From Mycolicibacterium sp. lyk4-40-TYG-92 (lineage in GTDB: Bacteria; Actinomycetota; Actinomycetes; Mycobacteriales; Mycobacteriaceae), in NCBI RefSeq assembly GCF_030209435.1, contig NZ_JARVRX010000010.1, forward strand, positions 248,001 through 312,000: a stretch of 64,000 bases of DNA, given 5' to 3'. The position numbers and the translations under genes were made by a program. The notes beneath the pieces are model-generated. The model was not told the DNA's origin, did no database searches, and saw only the letters and a program-made list of their open reading frames with translations. Below, in pieces: positions 1 to 8,445 of this stretch (its first letter is position 1; each line of letters opens with the position of its first letter).

Positions 1-234
1 GCCGAACATGCCGCGTCCGTCAGCCATTTCCTTGACGTTGCCGCCGGCCGAGAAAATCTTGCCGGCACCGGTGACGATGACCACCCGGATCGCGCTGTCA
101 CGGTTGGCCGCATCGACGTGTGCCTCGAAGGCGGCGATGACAGCGGGATCGGAGATCGCGTTCCCCGCCTCCGGGACATTGATTGTCCAGAGCTGGATCG
201 GACCGTCTGTGCTGACCTGTACGGGCGGGTTCAC
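1..234 (-). CDS. Enoyl-CoA hydratase/isomerase family protein, N-terminal part (runs off the window)
   Basis: The visible 78 residues read as the start of a crotonase-fold protein: a strand-rich opening followed by TGAGKIFSAGGNVKEM at about residues 50-66, which is the family's oxyanion-hole segment (usual form SAGADxKEM). Crotonases hydrate or isomerise acyl-CoA thioesters in beta-oxidation-like pathways. I chose the GTG start because it overlaps the stop codon of the upstream aldehyde dehydrogenase gene (GTGA junction), which indicates translational coupling. It is the last visible gene of an operon that also holds an acyl-CoA synthetase, an alcohol dehydrogenase and an aldehyde dehydrogenase, so it probably acts on the CoA ester they supply. 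The substrate cannot be read from the sequence, and the C-terminal part is missing. Confidence 0.85.
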   Translation of the reverse strand, partial: MNPPVQVSTDGPIQLWTINVPEAGNAISDPAVIAAFEAHVDAANRDSAIRVVIVTGAGKIFSAGGNVKEMADGRGMFG

Positions 235-1655
235 CGTGCATCCTTGAGTTGGAGGGACTTCGTCTGCAGATACTCTTCGAACCCGAGGCGGCCCAGTTCG
301 CGGCCGATACCCGACTTCTTATAGCCGCCGAAGGGGGCCAGCGGGTTGTAGGGACCACCATTGATGTCCAGTTGTCCGGTCTGCACCCCACGGGCAAAAG
401 CGATCGCCGTGTCGTCGTCGGCGGCCCATACCGCCCCGGACAGCCCGTACGGCGTGCCATTGGCAATGCGCAGCGCATCGTCGGCGTCGGCGTAGGGGAT
501 GACCGCCAACACGGGACCGAACACTTCTTCTTGGCCGAGTTCGGAGTCCGGGTCGACGTCCGCGAATACCGTTGGTGCAACGAAGAACCCGACGTCACGG
601 ACCGGTTCGGGACCGCCCACCAGCAGTCGGGCACCGTCGCCCTGGGCCCGCTCGATGAATCCGCGCACCGTGTCGAACTGCGACCGTGACGCCGATGGTC
701 CGATGCGAGTGGCGGGGTCCCAGGGGTCACCGACGGTGTAGCGGCCCACGGCCGCTTCGATCAGCTCGAGTGCCTCGCGGTAGCGGTTGTGCGGCACCAG
801 CATTCGGGTCCAGGCCATGCAGGTCTGGCCGCCGTTGAGGAACGCGTTGCCTACCCCCACCTTGACCGCGGTGGCCAGATCGGCGCCGTCGAGAATGACA
901 TTGGCGGACTTTCCACCCAGTTCCAGGGCAACCTTCTTGATTGACTGACCCGCCAATTCGCCGACCCGGGCACCGACCGTGGTGGACCCGGTGAAGGAGA
1001 CGAAGTCGACGTCCGGGTGGCAGGCAAGGCGCTCACCGATGACTCGTCCCGGCCCGGAGACGATATTGAGCACGCCGGGAGGCAGGCCGGCATCCTCGCA
1101 CGCCTCAACGAACGCGAACACGGACAGTGGCGCCTCGTTGCTCGGTTTGAGCACCACGGTGCAGCCGGCCGCGATGGCGGGGAGGACTTTGGCGACTACT
1201 TGATAAAGCGGGTAATTCCACGGGGTGATGGCAGCGACGACACCATAAGGCTCGCGTAGTACCAGTGAATTACCCATGCGCTCTTCGAACTCGAAGCTCT
1301 CGAGTACCGCGGCGAAGCCGTTGGCCACCGCCAGCGGCACCTGAGTTTGCACCGTTTGCGCGATCCGGACCGGCGCACCCATCTCGCGGGTGATGATTTC
1401 GGCGATATCCGGCAGGCGCTTCTCGAGCGCCGCGATGACCCGTGCCAAACGATCTCTGCGTTCGGGTACCGAGATGAGCGGGTCGAATGCGCGGCGTGCG
1501 GCGGCCACCGCGACGTCCACATCGGCCTCGTTGCCGTTGGGAACGTGCCCGATCACGGCTTCGGTCGCGGGGTCGACGACATCGATGACACCCCGGCCGG
1601 CAGGTGTGACCCACTGGCCGTCGATGAAGAGGTGGGAGCGCTGGTAGAGCTGCAT
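231..1655 (-). CDS. NAD(P)-dependent aldehyde dehydrogenase
   Basis: A full-length ALDH-superfamily enzyme of 474 residues that oxidises an aldehyde to the acid. The substrate-channel and cofactor segment TPWNYP is present. The general base lies in ELGGKSA (Glu245) and the nucleophile in GGQTCMA (Cys279); their 34-residue spacing is the normal one. I prefer the ATG at 1655, which has AAAGG six bases upstream, over an in-frame ATG six bases earlier. The gene starts just after the stop of the zinc alcohol dehydrogenase gene and overlaps the enoyl-CoA hydratase start. This supports an alcohol-aldehyde-acid sequence within one operon. The physiological aldehyde is unknown. Confidence 0.92.
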   Translation of the reverse strand: MQLYQRSHLFIDGQWVTPAGRGVIDVVDPATEAVIGHVPNGNEADVDVAVAAARRAFDPLISVPERRDRLARVIAALEKRLPDIAEIITREMGAPVRIAQTVQTQVPLAVANGFAAVLESFEFEERMGNSLVLREPYGVVAAITPWNYPLYQVVAKVLPAIAAGCTVVLKPSNEAPLSVFAFVEACEDAGLPPGVLNIVSGPGRVIGERLACHPDVDFVSFTGSTTVGARVGELAGQSIKKVALELGGKSANVILDGADLATAVKVGVGNAFLNGGQTCMAWTRMLVPHNRYREALELIEAAVGRYTVGDPWDPATRIGPSASRSQFDTVRGFIERAQGDGARLLVGGPEPVRDVGFFVAPTVFADVDPDSELGQEEVFGPVLAVIPYADADDALRIANGTPYGLSGAVWAADDDTAIAFARGVQTGQLDINGGPYNPLAPFGGYKKSGIGRELGRLGFEEYLQTKSLQLKDAR

Positions 1656-1671
1656 GTTCATCCTTTGTCGA

Positions 1672-2778
1672 TCAGGGCGTGATGCTGGCGCGGACATCGC
1701 GTTTGCCTTCGGCGGCAGCGAATGCATCGTTGATGTTGTCGAGCGAATACGTTGCCGCTGCGAGGCGGTCGAAGGGCAACTGGTGCTGATGACTTTCCAA
1801 GAAGTTCAGCGCGCGGGAGAGCACCGCCGGGTCGTACAGGGAAACGCCGACCATGGTTTTGTTCGTGAAGACGAACCGCGACGGGTCGAATGGGAAGGTT
1901 CGGCCGACGTTGATGTTGCCGATTTCGGCGTAGCGGCCGAACTGTCCGAGCATCTGCAGACCCTCTTCGATCGCCGAGGGGTGCCCGACGACTTCGACGA
2001 CTACGTCGGCACCCTGCCCTTCTGTCAATGCGCGGACGGCTTTGGTCCGTTCCTTGGGCGTGGTCATCTCGTTCATGTCCAACACCGTGTCGGCACCGAA
2101 GGCGGTAGCCAGCTCCAGCCGCTCGGGTATTCCATCAATAGCAATCACGTTTGCGGCGCCGCGGGCTTTGGCGACTGCGATCGCATAGAGGCCCAGGGCT
2201 CCGGCCCCTTGCACCACGACGTGTTCACCGAGTTGCTGATCGACACGCTCCAACCCGTACATCACTTGGGACAGGGCGCAGTTGGCGCCTGCTGCGATGT
2301 CGTCGGCGACGCTGTCTGGGACGGTGTAGAGCACGGCGCCGGCGGGCAGGAGGTAGTAATCCGCGTAGCCGCCGACGAAGTACGGTGGCTCGTCGGCGCG
2401 GCCCAGCATTGCCATCTTCAGCTTGAGACAGGCGTTTCGCCGCCCGGCCAAGCAATTGCGGCAGCTGTGGCAACAGTAGAAGTACGGGAACACGACCCGG
2501 GTTCCGGCCTGCAAGGGCCGGCCGTTGGAATCGGTGGAAACACCGTCGCCCAGCGCCTCTACGGCACCGACCATTTCGTGACCGAGCACGGTCGGCAGCT
2601 GCCCTCCGAGTCCGCGCGTGGCGAACGTGCCGTGCCAGGCGTGCACGTCTGATCCGCAGATATTGGCGCGCGTCACGCGGACCAGGATTTCTCCCTGTCG
2701 TACTTCGGGCAGGGTGACGGTCTCGATCTCGAACGGCTTACCCGGCTCGTCAAACCGCGCGATGCGACCTGTGTACAC
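1672..2778 (-). CDS. Zinc-dependent medium-chain alcohol dehydrogenase
   Basis: A medium-chain dehydrogenase/reductase of 368 residues. It shows the catalytic zinc site (ICGSDVHAWHG and GHEMVGAVEALG), a cysteine-rich structural zinc lobe (CCHSCRNCLAGRRNAC), and a Rossmann motif GAGALGLYAIAVAKARGA for NAD(P). It should interconvert an alcohol and an aldehyde or ketone. The start is taken as GTG 2778 because AAGGG lies nine bases upstream; the frame stays open further upstream, but that stretch overlaps the 3' end of the acyl-CoA synthetase gene. It sits 13 bases after that gene and directly before the aldehyde dehydrogenase, so the two oxidoreductases probably act in sequence. Confidence 0.9.
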   Translation of the reverse strand: MYTGRIARFDEPGKPFEIETVTLPEVRQGEILVRVTRANICGSDVHAWHGTFATRGLGGQLPTVLGHEMVGAVEALGDGVSTDSNGRPLQAGTRVVFPYFYCCHSCRNCLAGRRNACLKLKMAMLGRADEPPYFVGGYADYYLLPAGAVLYTVPDSVADDIAAGANCALSQVMYGLERVDQQLGEHVVVQGAGALGLYAIAVAKARGAANVIAIDGIPERLELATAFGADTVLDMNEMTTPKERTKAVRALTEGQGADVVVEVVGHPSAIEEGLQMLGQFGRYAEIGNINVGRTFPFDPSRFVFTNKTMVGVSLYDPAVLSRALNFLESHQHQLPFDRLAAATYSLDNINDAFAAAEGKRDVRASITP

Positions 2779-2791
2779 AGATTGTGTCCCT

Positions 2792-4378
2792 TCAGTTTTG
2801 GATGAACTCTGCGCTGAACCGCTCCCGCAGGTCGCGTTTGAGCAGTTTGCCGCTGGGGTTCTTCGGCAGCGAGTCGACGAAGAACACGTGTTTGGGAGTT
2901 TTGAAACCGGCAAGGTGCTCGCGGCAGTGGGCGAGCACATCACCTTCGGTCAAGGTGGCGTCGGCACGCCGGACCACCGCGGCGACGACGGCTTCCACCC
3001 ATTGCGGATGCGCCAGTCCGAAGACCGCGACTTCCTCGATACCGTTGTGCCGGTACAGCACTTCCTCGACTTCGCGGCTGGCGACGTTCTCCCCGCCGGT
3101 TTTGATCATGTCCTTCTTGCGGTCCACCACATGCAGCAGACCGTTCTGGTCATAGAAGCCCAGGTCACCAGAATGGAACCAGCCGCCGGCGAATGCTTCG
3201 GCCGTCTTGTCCTCGTCGTCAAGGTAGCCGAGCATCAAATGCCCACTCCGATGCGCGATCTCGCCGACCTCGCCGGCCGGCACTGGATTGTCGTGCGGAT
3301 CAAGGATGACCGTTTCGACGTTGACGACGGGGCGTCCGGCAGCTCCGGCGTGGGTGTCCTGTTCGTCGGGTCCCAGCGCGGAGGCCAACGGAGCCATCTC
3401 GGTCTGTCCGTAGAAGTTCCACAGCTTCAGCTTCGGAAGTCGCCGGCGCAGTTCGTGCAGAATCTCGGTCGGCATCGGTGAAGCGCCGTAGTACCCCTTG
3501 CGGAGGCTGGATAGATCCACCTCATCGAACACGGGACTGCGTAGCAGACTGATCCAAACCGTCGGAGGCGCAAAGTAATTGGTCACGCCGTAGCGCTCGA
3601 TGGTGCGCAGAACCAGTTCGGGGTCGGGACGTGACACGATGATGCTGGTGGCCCCGAGGTAGATATCAGTGGCCAGGAAGTTGTCCAACTGCGCACAGTG
3701 ATACAAAGGCAGAGAATGGATTTCGATGTCGTCGCTCGACATTGAACCCGCGATGATGGTGCTGATGTACTGCCACATCAGGCTACGACTGCTGTGCATC
3801 ACGCCTTTGGGTCGCGACTCGGTGCCACTTGTGTACATGACACGCACAAGCTGATCGTCGTCGACATGACACTCCGGCGCAGCGGTCGTGGTGGCCAGCC
3901 ACTCGTCGAAATCTGCCCAGCCTGGCGGGCATGACTGGCCGGGTGGCACGACGGCCGCTTTCACTGTCACGGTGGTGCCGTCCCGCATGGCGAGCTCGCC
4001 GACGGGCGCAAGTTCGGCTTCAACGATGAGCCCCGCCGCCTGGCAGTGGCCGAGGATGTACGCAATTTCCTCGGCCGTGAGCATGAAGTTGATCGGCACC
4101 AGCACAACGCCGGCCCGCGCCGTGGCGAAGGCCAACACCGCATATTGCCAACAATTCCGAGACAACAACGCGACCCGGTCGCCGGGGCCAAGACCGTTGT
4201 CGCGCAACGCCGCAGCCGCCCGATCCACCAGGTGATCGAACTCCGCGAAAGTCAGCGCCACCTCGCCGTCGATGATGGCGATCTTGTCGGGCTGTTTGCG
4301 CGCCGATCGGCGTGGGATGTCGGAGAGATTGTGGCTGCGAGCGCGGGCGATGACGGCGGCCAAGTCATCAGAATCCAT
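2792..4378 (-). CDS. AMP-dependent acyl-CoA synthetase/ligase (FadD-like)
   Basis: A 528-residue ANL-superfamily enzyme that adenylates a carboxylic acid and transfers it to CoA. The P-loop-like A3 motif YTSGTESRPKG is at residues 182-192. A YGQTEM adenine-pocket motif follows in the middle. Near the C-terminus HSGDLG, VDRKKDMIKTGGENV and a late PSGKLLKRDLR lysine segment mark the hinge and catalytic lysine. It is the first gene of the minus-strand operon and diverges from the Baeyer-Villiger monooxygenase gene. The context suggests activation of an acid produced by the neighbouring ALDH, but fatty, aromatic or terpenoid acids cannot be told apart by inspection. Confidence 0.92.
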   Translation of the reverse strand: MDSDDLAAVIARARSHNLSDIPRRSARKQPDKIAIIDGEVALTFAEFDHLVDRAAAALRDNGLGPGDRVALLSRNCWQYAVLAFATARAGVVLVPINFMLTAEEIAYILGHCQAAGLIVEAELAPVGELAMRDGTTVTVKAAVVPPGQSCPPGWADFDEWLATTTAAPECHVDDDQLVRVMYTSGTESRPKGVMHSSRSLMWQYISTIIAGSMSSDDIEIHSLPLYHCAQLDNFLATDIYLGATSIIVSRPDPELVLRTIERYGVTNYFAPPTVWISLLRSPVFDEVDLSSLRKGYYGASPMPTEILHELRRRLPKLKLWNFYGQTEMAPLASALGPDEQDTHAGAAGRPVVNVETVILDPHDNPVPAGEVGEIAHRSGHLMLGYLDDEDKTAEAFAGGWFHSGDLGFYDQNGLLHVVDRKKDMIKTGGENVASREVEEVLYRHNGIEEVAVFGLAHPQWVEAVVAAVVRRADATLTEGDVLAHCREHLAGFKTPKHVFFVDSLPKNPSGKLLKRDLRERFSAEFIQN

Positions 4379-4413
4379 GTGCCAAAGAGTATGCAGGGCA
4401 GCGGTCCTCGCGT

Positions 4414-4435
4414 AGCGGGTTATCCCGCTCAGAGG
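4414..4435. promoter_or_regulatory. Inverted repeat with an overlapping motif-1 copy between divergent genes
   Basis: AGCGGG (4414-4419) and CCCGCT (4424-4429) form a perfect inverted repeat with a four-base TTAT spacer. The right arm runs into CCGCTCAGAGG (4425-4435), a one-mismatch copy of the recurrent palindrome CCGCTSAGCGG. It lies in the 73-base gap between the divergent acyl-CoA synthetase and Baeyer-Villiger monooxygenase genes, where an operator could control both. A DNA-binding role is inferred. Confidence 0.45.
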
Positions 4436-4451
4436 TCAAAGCAGGGGCATC

Positions 4452-6407
4452 GTGCCGAGGATGCCTTCGATACTTGAAGCCATGATCGCCGCAACCGAAT
4501 CGTCCTCGCCTGCAGCCCTCGCGCCGGACTCCGACGTGCTGCGCGCGCATCTCCTACGGGCAGATCCTGGCGTGCTGGTCGCAGTGCTCGCTCAGATGAC
4601 TGGAGACACCACGGTCATCGATCGGTACGCACCGAAGATCGACCACGTGCCCGATCCTCCCGAGCGGGCGGGCACCACCGACGCCGACACTATGCGGGCG
4701 CTCGTGGAGGAAGTCGTCGCCGCACTTGGCCGTGCACGAACGACTGACGCGCCGCCGGCCCACGACCGTGACCTGTTCGTACGGCTGCTGCCGATCGCGC
4801 TGGGCAGTGAGGTGAGCGACGAACACGTCGATCTGCTGATCGAGCAGGGAGGATTCCGTCCTTCTCAGCCCACACTGCCCCGAACAACCCCTATCCCGTC
4901 CACCACTTCCGTCGCCATCATCGGTGCTGGGTTGGCCGGTATCGCAGTGGCTCTGGCTGCCGCGGAGGAGAATGTTCAATTCCAGATCTTCGAGCGCAAT
5001 AGCGAGGTCGGCGGGACATGGCTGACTACCAACTACCCTGGCATCGGCGTCGACACCCCGTCGGCCTACTACTCGCTGTCGCGTGAGGTGAACCCGGACT
5101 GGTCGAGCTACTACCCTCAGGGCGCCGAGTATCAGGCCTACCTGGTAGCGCTGGCCGACAAGCATGACCTGCGCCGCCACACCCGGTTCAACACCGAGGT
5201 CGAGGCGTTGTGGTGGGATGAACAGAGGCAGCAGTGGCAGATCCGTTCGCGCAATGGTGACGGCGCCGAGACGGTCGACTACGCCAGGGTCGTAGTGACG
5301 GCCGCGGGCTACTTGAACCGCCCCCGGTTTCCGGACCTGAAAGGACGGGAATCGTTCGGCGGCATCAGTATCCACTCCGCCCAGTGGGATCCAGAACTGG
5401 ATCTGGCGGGCAAAAAGGTGGCCATCATCGGTGCGGGTTGCACGGCGGTGCAGATTGTTGACGCGTGCGTCGAGGACGTAGACCACCTCACCGTGTTCCA
5501 GCGCCAGCCCCACTGGGTCGCCCCGCGTAAGCGACAGTCTGACGACGTGCCGGAACACCGCCGCTACCTGGGTCACGCACTGCCGTTTTACGCGATGTGG
5601 CATCGGGTGAAGTCCTACTGGGCAACCGCGGACAACAACTACCCAGTCATCTTGCAAGATCCGGAGTGGTCGAAGACCCACCTGTCGATCTCGCCGGCCA
5701 ACGACGTGCTGTTGCAGATGTGCCAGGAATACATCGACCGGATGTTCGGCGCCGGAACAGAATTGGCGAAGAAGGTGACGCCCGACTTCGCGCCCTACGG
5801 CAAGAGGATCATCCGTGATCCGGGCGGCTACTACGCGGCATTGGCCCGCGACCATGTTGATGTCGAGGCCAGTGAACCGGCCGAAGTGAATGCCAATGGC
5901 ATCGTCACTGTCGACGGTCGCCAGATCGATCTCGACGTCATCATCTATGCCACCGGCTATCACCTCGACTTCCTGTCGACCGTCGACATACGCGGCCGCG
6001 ACGGCAGAACACTGTCCGACGAGTGGGGTGAGAGCCCGCGCGCCTACCGGGGCGGCACCGTGCCGGGATTCCCGAATCTCTTCATCACCTCGGCACCGAA
6101 CTACAGCCCAGGCCATGGTGCGGGAGCGAACTTTTCGATGGAGGTGCTGGCGCACTACATTGTCGAGTGTCTGCAACTGATGGCCCTGCGCGGTACATCG
6201 ACAATCGAAGTGACCCAACGCGCCCATGATGAATACGTCGCTGGTATCGACGAATTGATGCAGGGGACCGTCTGGTGCCACACCCCCAAGGCGCACACCT
6301 ACTACCGCTCCGGATCCGGGCGGGTTGTCGTGGCCACTCCGTATCGGCTGGTCGATTTGTGGCAGCAACACCGAGCACCGATTGAGGAAGACTTCATCCT
6401 GCGATGA
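4452..6407 (+). CDS. Type I Baeyer-Villiger monooxygenase (HAPMO-like)
   Basis: A 651-residue FAD/NADPH monooxygenase that inserts oxygen next to a ketone to give an ester or lactone. It has an FAD dinucleotide motif GAGLAG at about 158-163, the BVMO fingerprint FGGISIHSAQWD at about 302-313 (FxGxxxHxxxW), and a second Rossmann motif GAGCTA near 327. About 150 residues precede the FAD site; that extension is typical of the 4-hydroxyacetophenone-monooxygenase branch. The GTG start has AGGGG just upstream; in-frame ATGs at 4461 and 4482 are alternatives. It overlaps the following SDR gene by ATGA. Steroid or terpenoid ketones are plausible substrates from context only. Confidence 0.92.
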   Translation: MPRMPSILEAMIAATESSSPAALAPDSDVLRAHLLRADPGVLVAVLAQMTGDTTVIDRYAPKIDHVPDPPERAGTTDADTMRALVEEVVAALGRARTTDAPPAHDRDLFVRLLPIALGSEVSDEHVDLLIEQGGFRPSQPTLPRTTPIPSTTSVAIIGAGLAGIAVALAAAEENVQFQIFERNSEVGGTWLTTNYPGIGVDTPSAYYSLSREVNPDWSSYYPQGAEYQAYLVALADKHDLRRHTRFNTEVEALWWDEQRQQWQIRSRNGDGAETVDYARVVVTAAGYLNRPRFPDLKGRESFGGISIHSAQWDPELDLAGKKVAIIGAGCTAVQIVDACVEDVDHLTVFQRQPHWVAPRKRQSDDVPEHRRYLGHALPFYAMWHRVKSYWATADNNYPVILQDPEWSKTHLSISPANDVLLQMCQEYIDRMFGAGTELAKKVTPDFAPYGKRIIRDPGGYYAALARDHVDVEASEPAEVNANGIVTVDGRQIDLDVIIYATGYHLDFLSTVDIRGRDGRTLSDEWGESPRAYRGGTVPGFPNLFITSAPNYSPGHGAGANFSMEVLAHYIVECLQLMALRGTSTIEVTQRAHDEYVAGIDELMQGTVWCHTPKAHTYYRSGSGRVVVATPYRLVDLWQQHRAPIEEDFILR

Positions 6408-7291
6408 CACAGCTTTTGGTCGGCAAGACCGCACTGGTGACTGGCAGCAGCCGGGGGATCGGACGGGCTATAGCCCAACGGCTGGCGGCTGAGGGCGCCA
6501 CAGTCGCGGTGACCGCGCGTGGCCATGCGCCATCAACCTCGGTGCGAGCCGGGGTGAGTGAGGTAATTCCGGGGAGTATCGATGAAACCGTCGCGCTCAT
6601 CGAACGTGCCGGGGGATCGGCATTCGGTCTGACGGCGGATCTGGAAGACGCAGCTGCCCGTGCCGGTCTTGTCGATTCGGTCGTCGAACGCACCGGGCGC
6701 ATCGATATCTTGGTGAACAACGCGGGTTTCGCCGATTACTCGGTGGTCGACGAAATGACGCTCGACACGTTCGACCGAACCGTCGAACAGTACCTGCGTA
6801 CACCGTTTGTGCTGACGAAAGCGGCTGTGCCGCACATGAGAAATCAGGGTGCGGGCTGGATCGTCAACATCGGCTCGGCCACTGGTGTGGCGCCGGTGCG
6901 ACCGTACCGGGACTACAACAAGACCGCCGGCGATGTGGTCTACGCATCGTGCAAGGCCGCGCTGCACCGCTTCACGCAAGGCGTGGCGGCTGAGTTGATG
7001 GATTCCAATATCGCCGTCAACTGCGTAGGTCCGTCAACAGCGGTGCGGACGCCCGGGGCTGCGGCACTCATTCCCGACACCTTCCCCACTGAGCCCGTCG
7101 AATATCTCGCAGAGACCGTACTCGCTATGTGCCACTTGCCCGCTGAGCAACGGACGGGTCTGGTCGCGTTCAGCCTGCACTATCCGTGGTCCCAGCAGCT
7201 GGCGGTGCACTCTCTGGACGGGGGCACAGTGCTCGCGGAGCTGGAACCGCCGGCGACGGCGAACCCGAACATCTTGCCCGCAGGCCTCTAA
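6404..7291 (+). CDS. Short-chain dehydrogenase/reductase (SDR)
   Basis: A 295-residue classical SDR. The cofactor motif TGSSRGIG is near the N-terminus, NNAG follows at about residue 105, and the catalytic tyrosine and lysine are in YASCK with an upstream serine in the IGSATG segment. SDRs oxidise or reduce hydroxyl/keto groups with NAD(P)H. Its start overlaps the monooxygenase stop (ATGA), so the two are co-translated. The simplest reading is that it makes or removes the ketone used by the monooxygenase; the direction and substrate are unknown. The C-terminal tail of about 50 residues is longer than in minimal SDRs. Confidence 0.9.
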   Translation: MTQLLVGKTALVTGSSRGIGRAIAQRLAAEGATVAVTARGHAPSTSVRAGVSEVIPGSIDETVALIERAGGSAFGLTADLEDAAARAGLVDSVVERTGRIDILVNNAGFADYSVVDEMTLDTFDRTVEQYLRTPFVLTKAAVPHMRNQGAGWIVNIGSATGVAPVRPYRDYNKTAGDVVYASCKAALHRFTQGVAAELMDSNIAVNCVGPSTAVRTPGAAALIPDTFPTEPVEYLAETVLAMCHLPAEQRTGLVAFSLHYPWSQQLAVHSLDGGTVLAELEPPATANPNILPAGL

Positions 7292-7330
7292 GATCGGCGA
7301 ACCGGGCATCGGTGCGTAACCAAACGGCAG

Positions 7331-8323
7331 CTAGCCGATCACCGGCCTGGTCAGCTCGCAGAAACTGTGGCACACCCGATCGCGAACGATCACGTCGGTG
7401 GTTTCGGGGTCGAACCACCGATCCACCACTGCCCAGTGGATCGGGTGCATCAGGTAGGGGCCCATCAGGCCTTCGACGTTACTGAATTCTTGTTCGAACA
7501 CGTGGGTCCACGGACTCGTCCCGATCGCGGTGTCGACACGACTGAGTTGCCACGCGGTGATCGTGTCGACATAGCTTGGCATCGAGGCCAATTCACGTTC
7601 GAAGGCAGCTACGGCGGTGGCTTCCGCGGCAGGGTCCACCCGCAGCAGGAGCGCACGGTACACGCTGCCGTGATCAGTGGCGGTGGGAGTGCCGCGGTAG
7701 ACGGCGCCGTTGACTTGCGTGATCGCGGGATCGGTCAGTGCTGCGTCGAAAGTGCTTTGACTCCAGGCATTGGAGTCTCCAAAGCGCAAGTGGACCAAGA
7801 TGTCCCCGCCGTTACGTGAACCCGGCAGTGTCGGCTCCACGACGTGCGTAAGCGCTCCGCTGCTGCGGGCCGCGTCGCGCAGCAGCGTCAGCACGCGGTC
7901 GCGATCGGATTCCGCGACGTCAATCAATCGCGTCACACCGACGGCTGCGGCGGTCGCCGACGGAGCAGCCGGCCGCTGTGGTACGACATTGCCGGCCGGA
8001 GCCACGTTTTCAGGTCGCGCCGCAACACTGCGGCTGCGCTCGACGACAAGGTCGGCGAGGCTGTCCCACCACTGGGCCAACGCCGGATCGCTCCGACCCT
8101 GCCAGGTCATCTGCCACCATGCCTGTGGGCTGGGCAGCGACCAGGTGATGGATACGACGTTGGACTGGGTGTCGAACCAGATGGGTGGGCTGACCAGGAT
8201 GTCGCGAAGGGTCATCCCCCGGCTGCGAGCGCCGGGGGCGTAGTCGGCCAGATAGGTGTCGATGAATTTCTGGGCGCACCCCGGGGCAGTGACCACACGA
8301 TCGACGACGAAGACCTCTTCCAC
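7331..8323 (-). CDS. Multidomain dimeric alpha/beta-barrel (Dabb-like) protein of unknown function
   Basis: A 330-residue protein with no catalytic signature that I recognise. The last ~110 residues resemble the stress-responsive A/B-barrel (Dabb) family: a strand, a helix, then WTHVFEQEFSNVEGL followed by YLMHPIHWAVVDRW, which matches the family's 'THV..F.s...Y..hP.H' pattern. The first ~100 residues (EEVFVVDRVVTAPGCAQKF onward) and the middle segment show similar strand-helix alternation, so it may be a tandem of three ferredoxin-like domains. It lies between the SDR (convergent) and an IclR regulator gene. A motif-2 palindrome is 42 bases upstream of its start. Dabb relatives include polyketide or steroid-related cyclases and monooxygenases; the function here is open. 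Confidence 0.75.
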   Translation of the reverse strand: MEEVFVVDRVVTAPGCAQKFIDTYLADYAPGARSRGMTLRDILVSPPIWFDTQSNVVSITWSLPSPQAWWQMTWQGRSDPALAQWWDSLADLVVERSRSVAARPENVAPAGNVVPQRPAAPSATAAAVGVTRLIDVAESDRDRVLTLLRDAARSSGALTHVVEPTLPGSRNGGDILVHLRFGDSNAWSQSTFDAALTDPAITQVNGAVYRGTPTATDHGSVYRALLLRVDPAAEATAVAAFERELASMPSYVDTITAWQLSRVDTAIGTSPWTHVFEQEFSNVEGLMGPYLMHPIHWAVVDRWFDPETTDVIVRDRVCHSFCELTRPVIG

Positions 8324-8364
8324 GGGATAAGGCTATGGCCTGGCGGAGGTCTGAGGTCGGTGCG

Positions 8365-8381
8365 TTCCCGATAGCCGGGAA
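8365..8381. promoter_or_regulatory. Motif-2 palindrome TTCCCG-N5-CGGGAA
   Basis: TTCCCGATAGCCGGGAA is a perfect six-base inverted repeat with a five-base centre, 42 bases upstream of the Dabb-like gene. Read on the minus strand its centre is GCTAT, nearly the GCTAC centre of the copy at 41311. An operator role is inferred. Confidence 0.5.
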
Positions 8382-8445
8382 GCTCTCCGTGGTATCTCAG
8401 GGGTGATCCCTTGAGCGACAATCGGTTTGATCTGACCGAACATGA

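Noticed and set aside
4554..6434. Long open frame on the minus strand opposite the Baeyer-Villiger gene
   Set aside because: It mirrors a well-supported enzyme gene and arises from high G+C; it has no domain and an unlikely composition.
7139..7152. CCGCTGAGCAACGG inside the SDR gene as a motif-1 copy
   Set aside because: It has three extra bases in the second half-site and is coding; chance resemblance.
8409..8428. TGATCCCTTGAGCGACAATC as another motif-1 copy
   Set aside because: Only half of the palindrome matches and the spacing is shifted.
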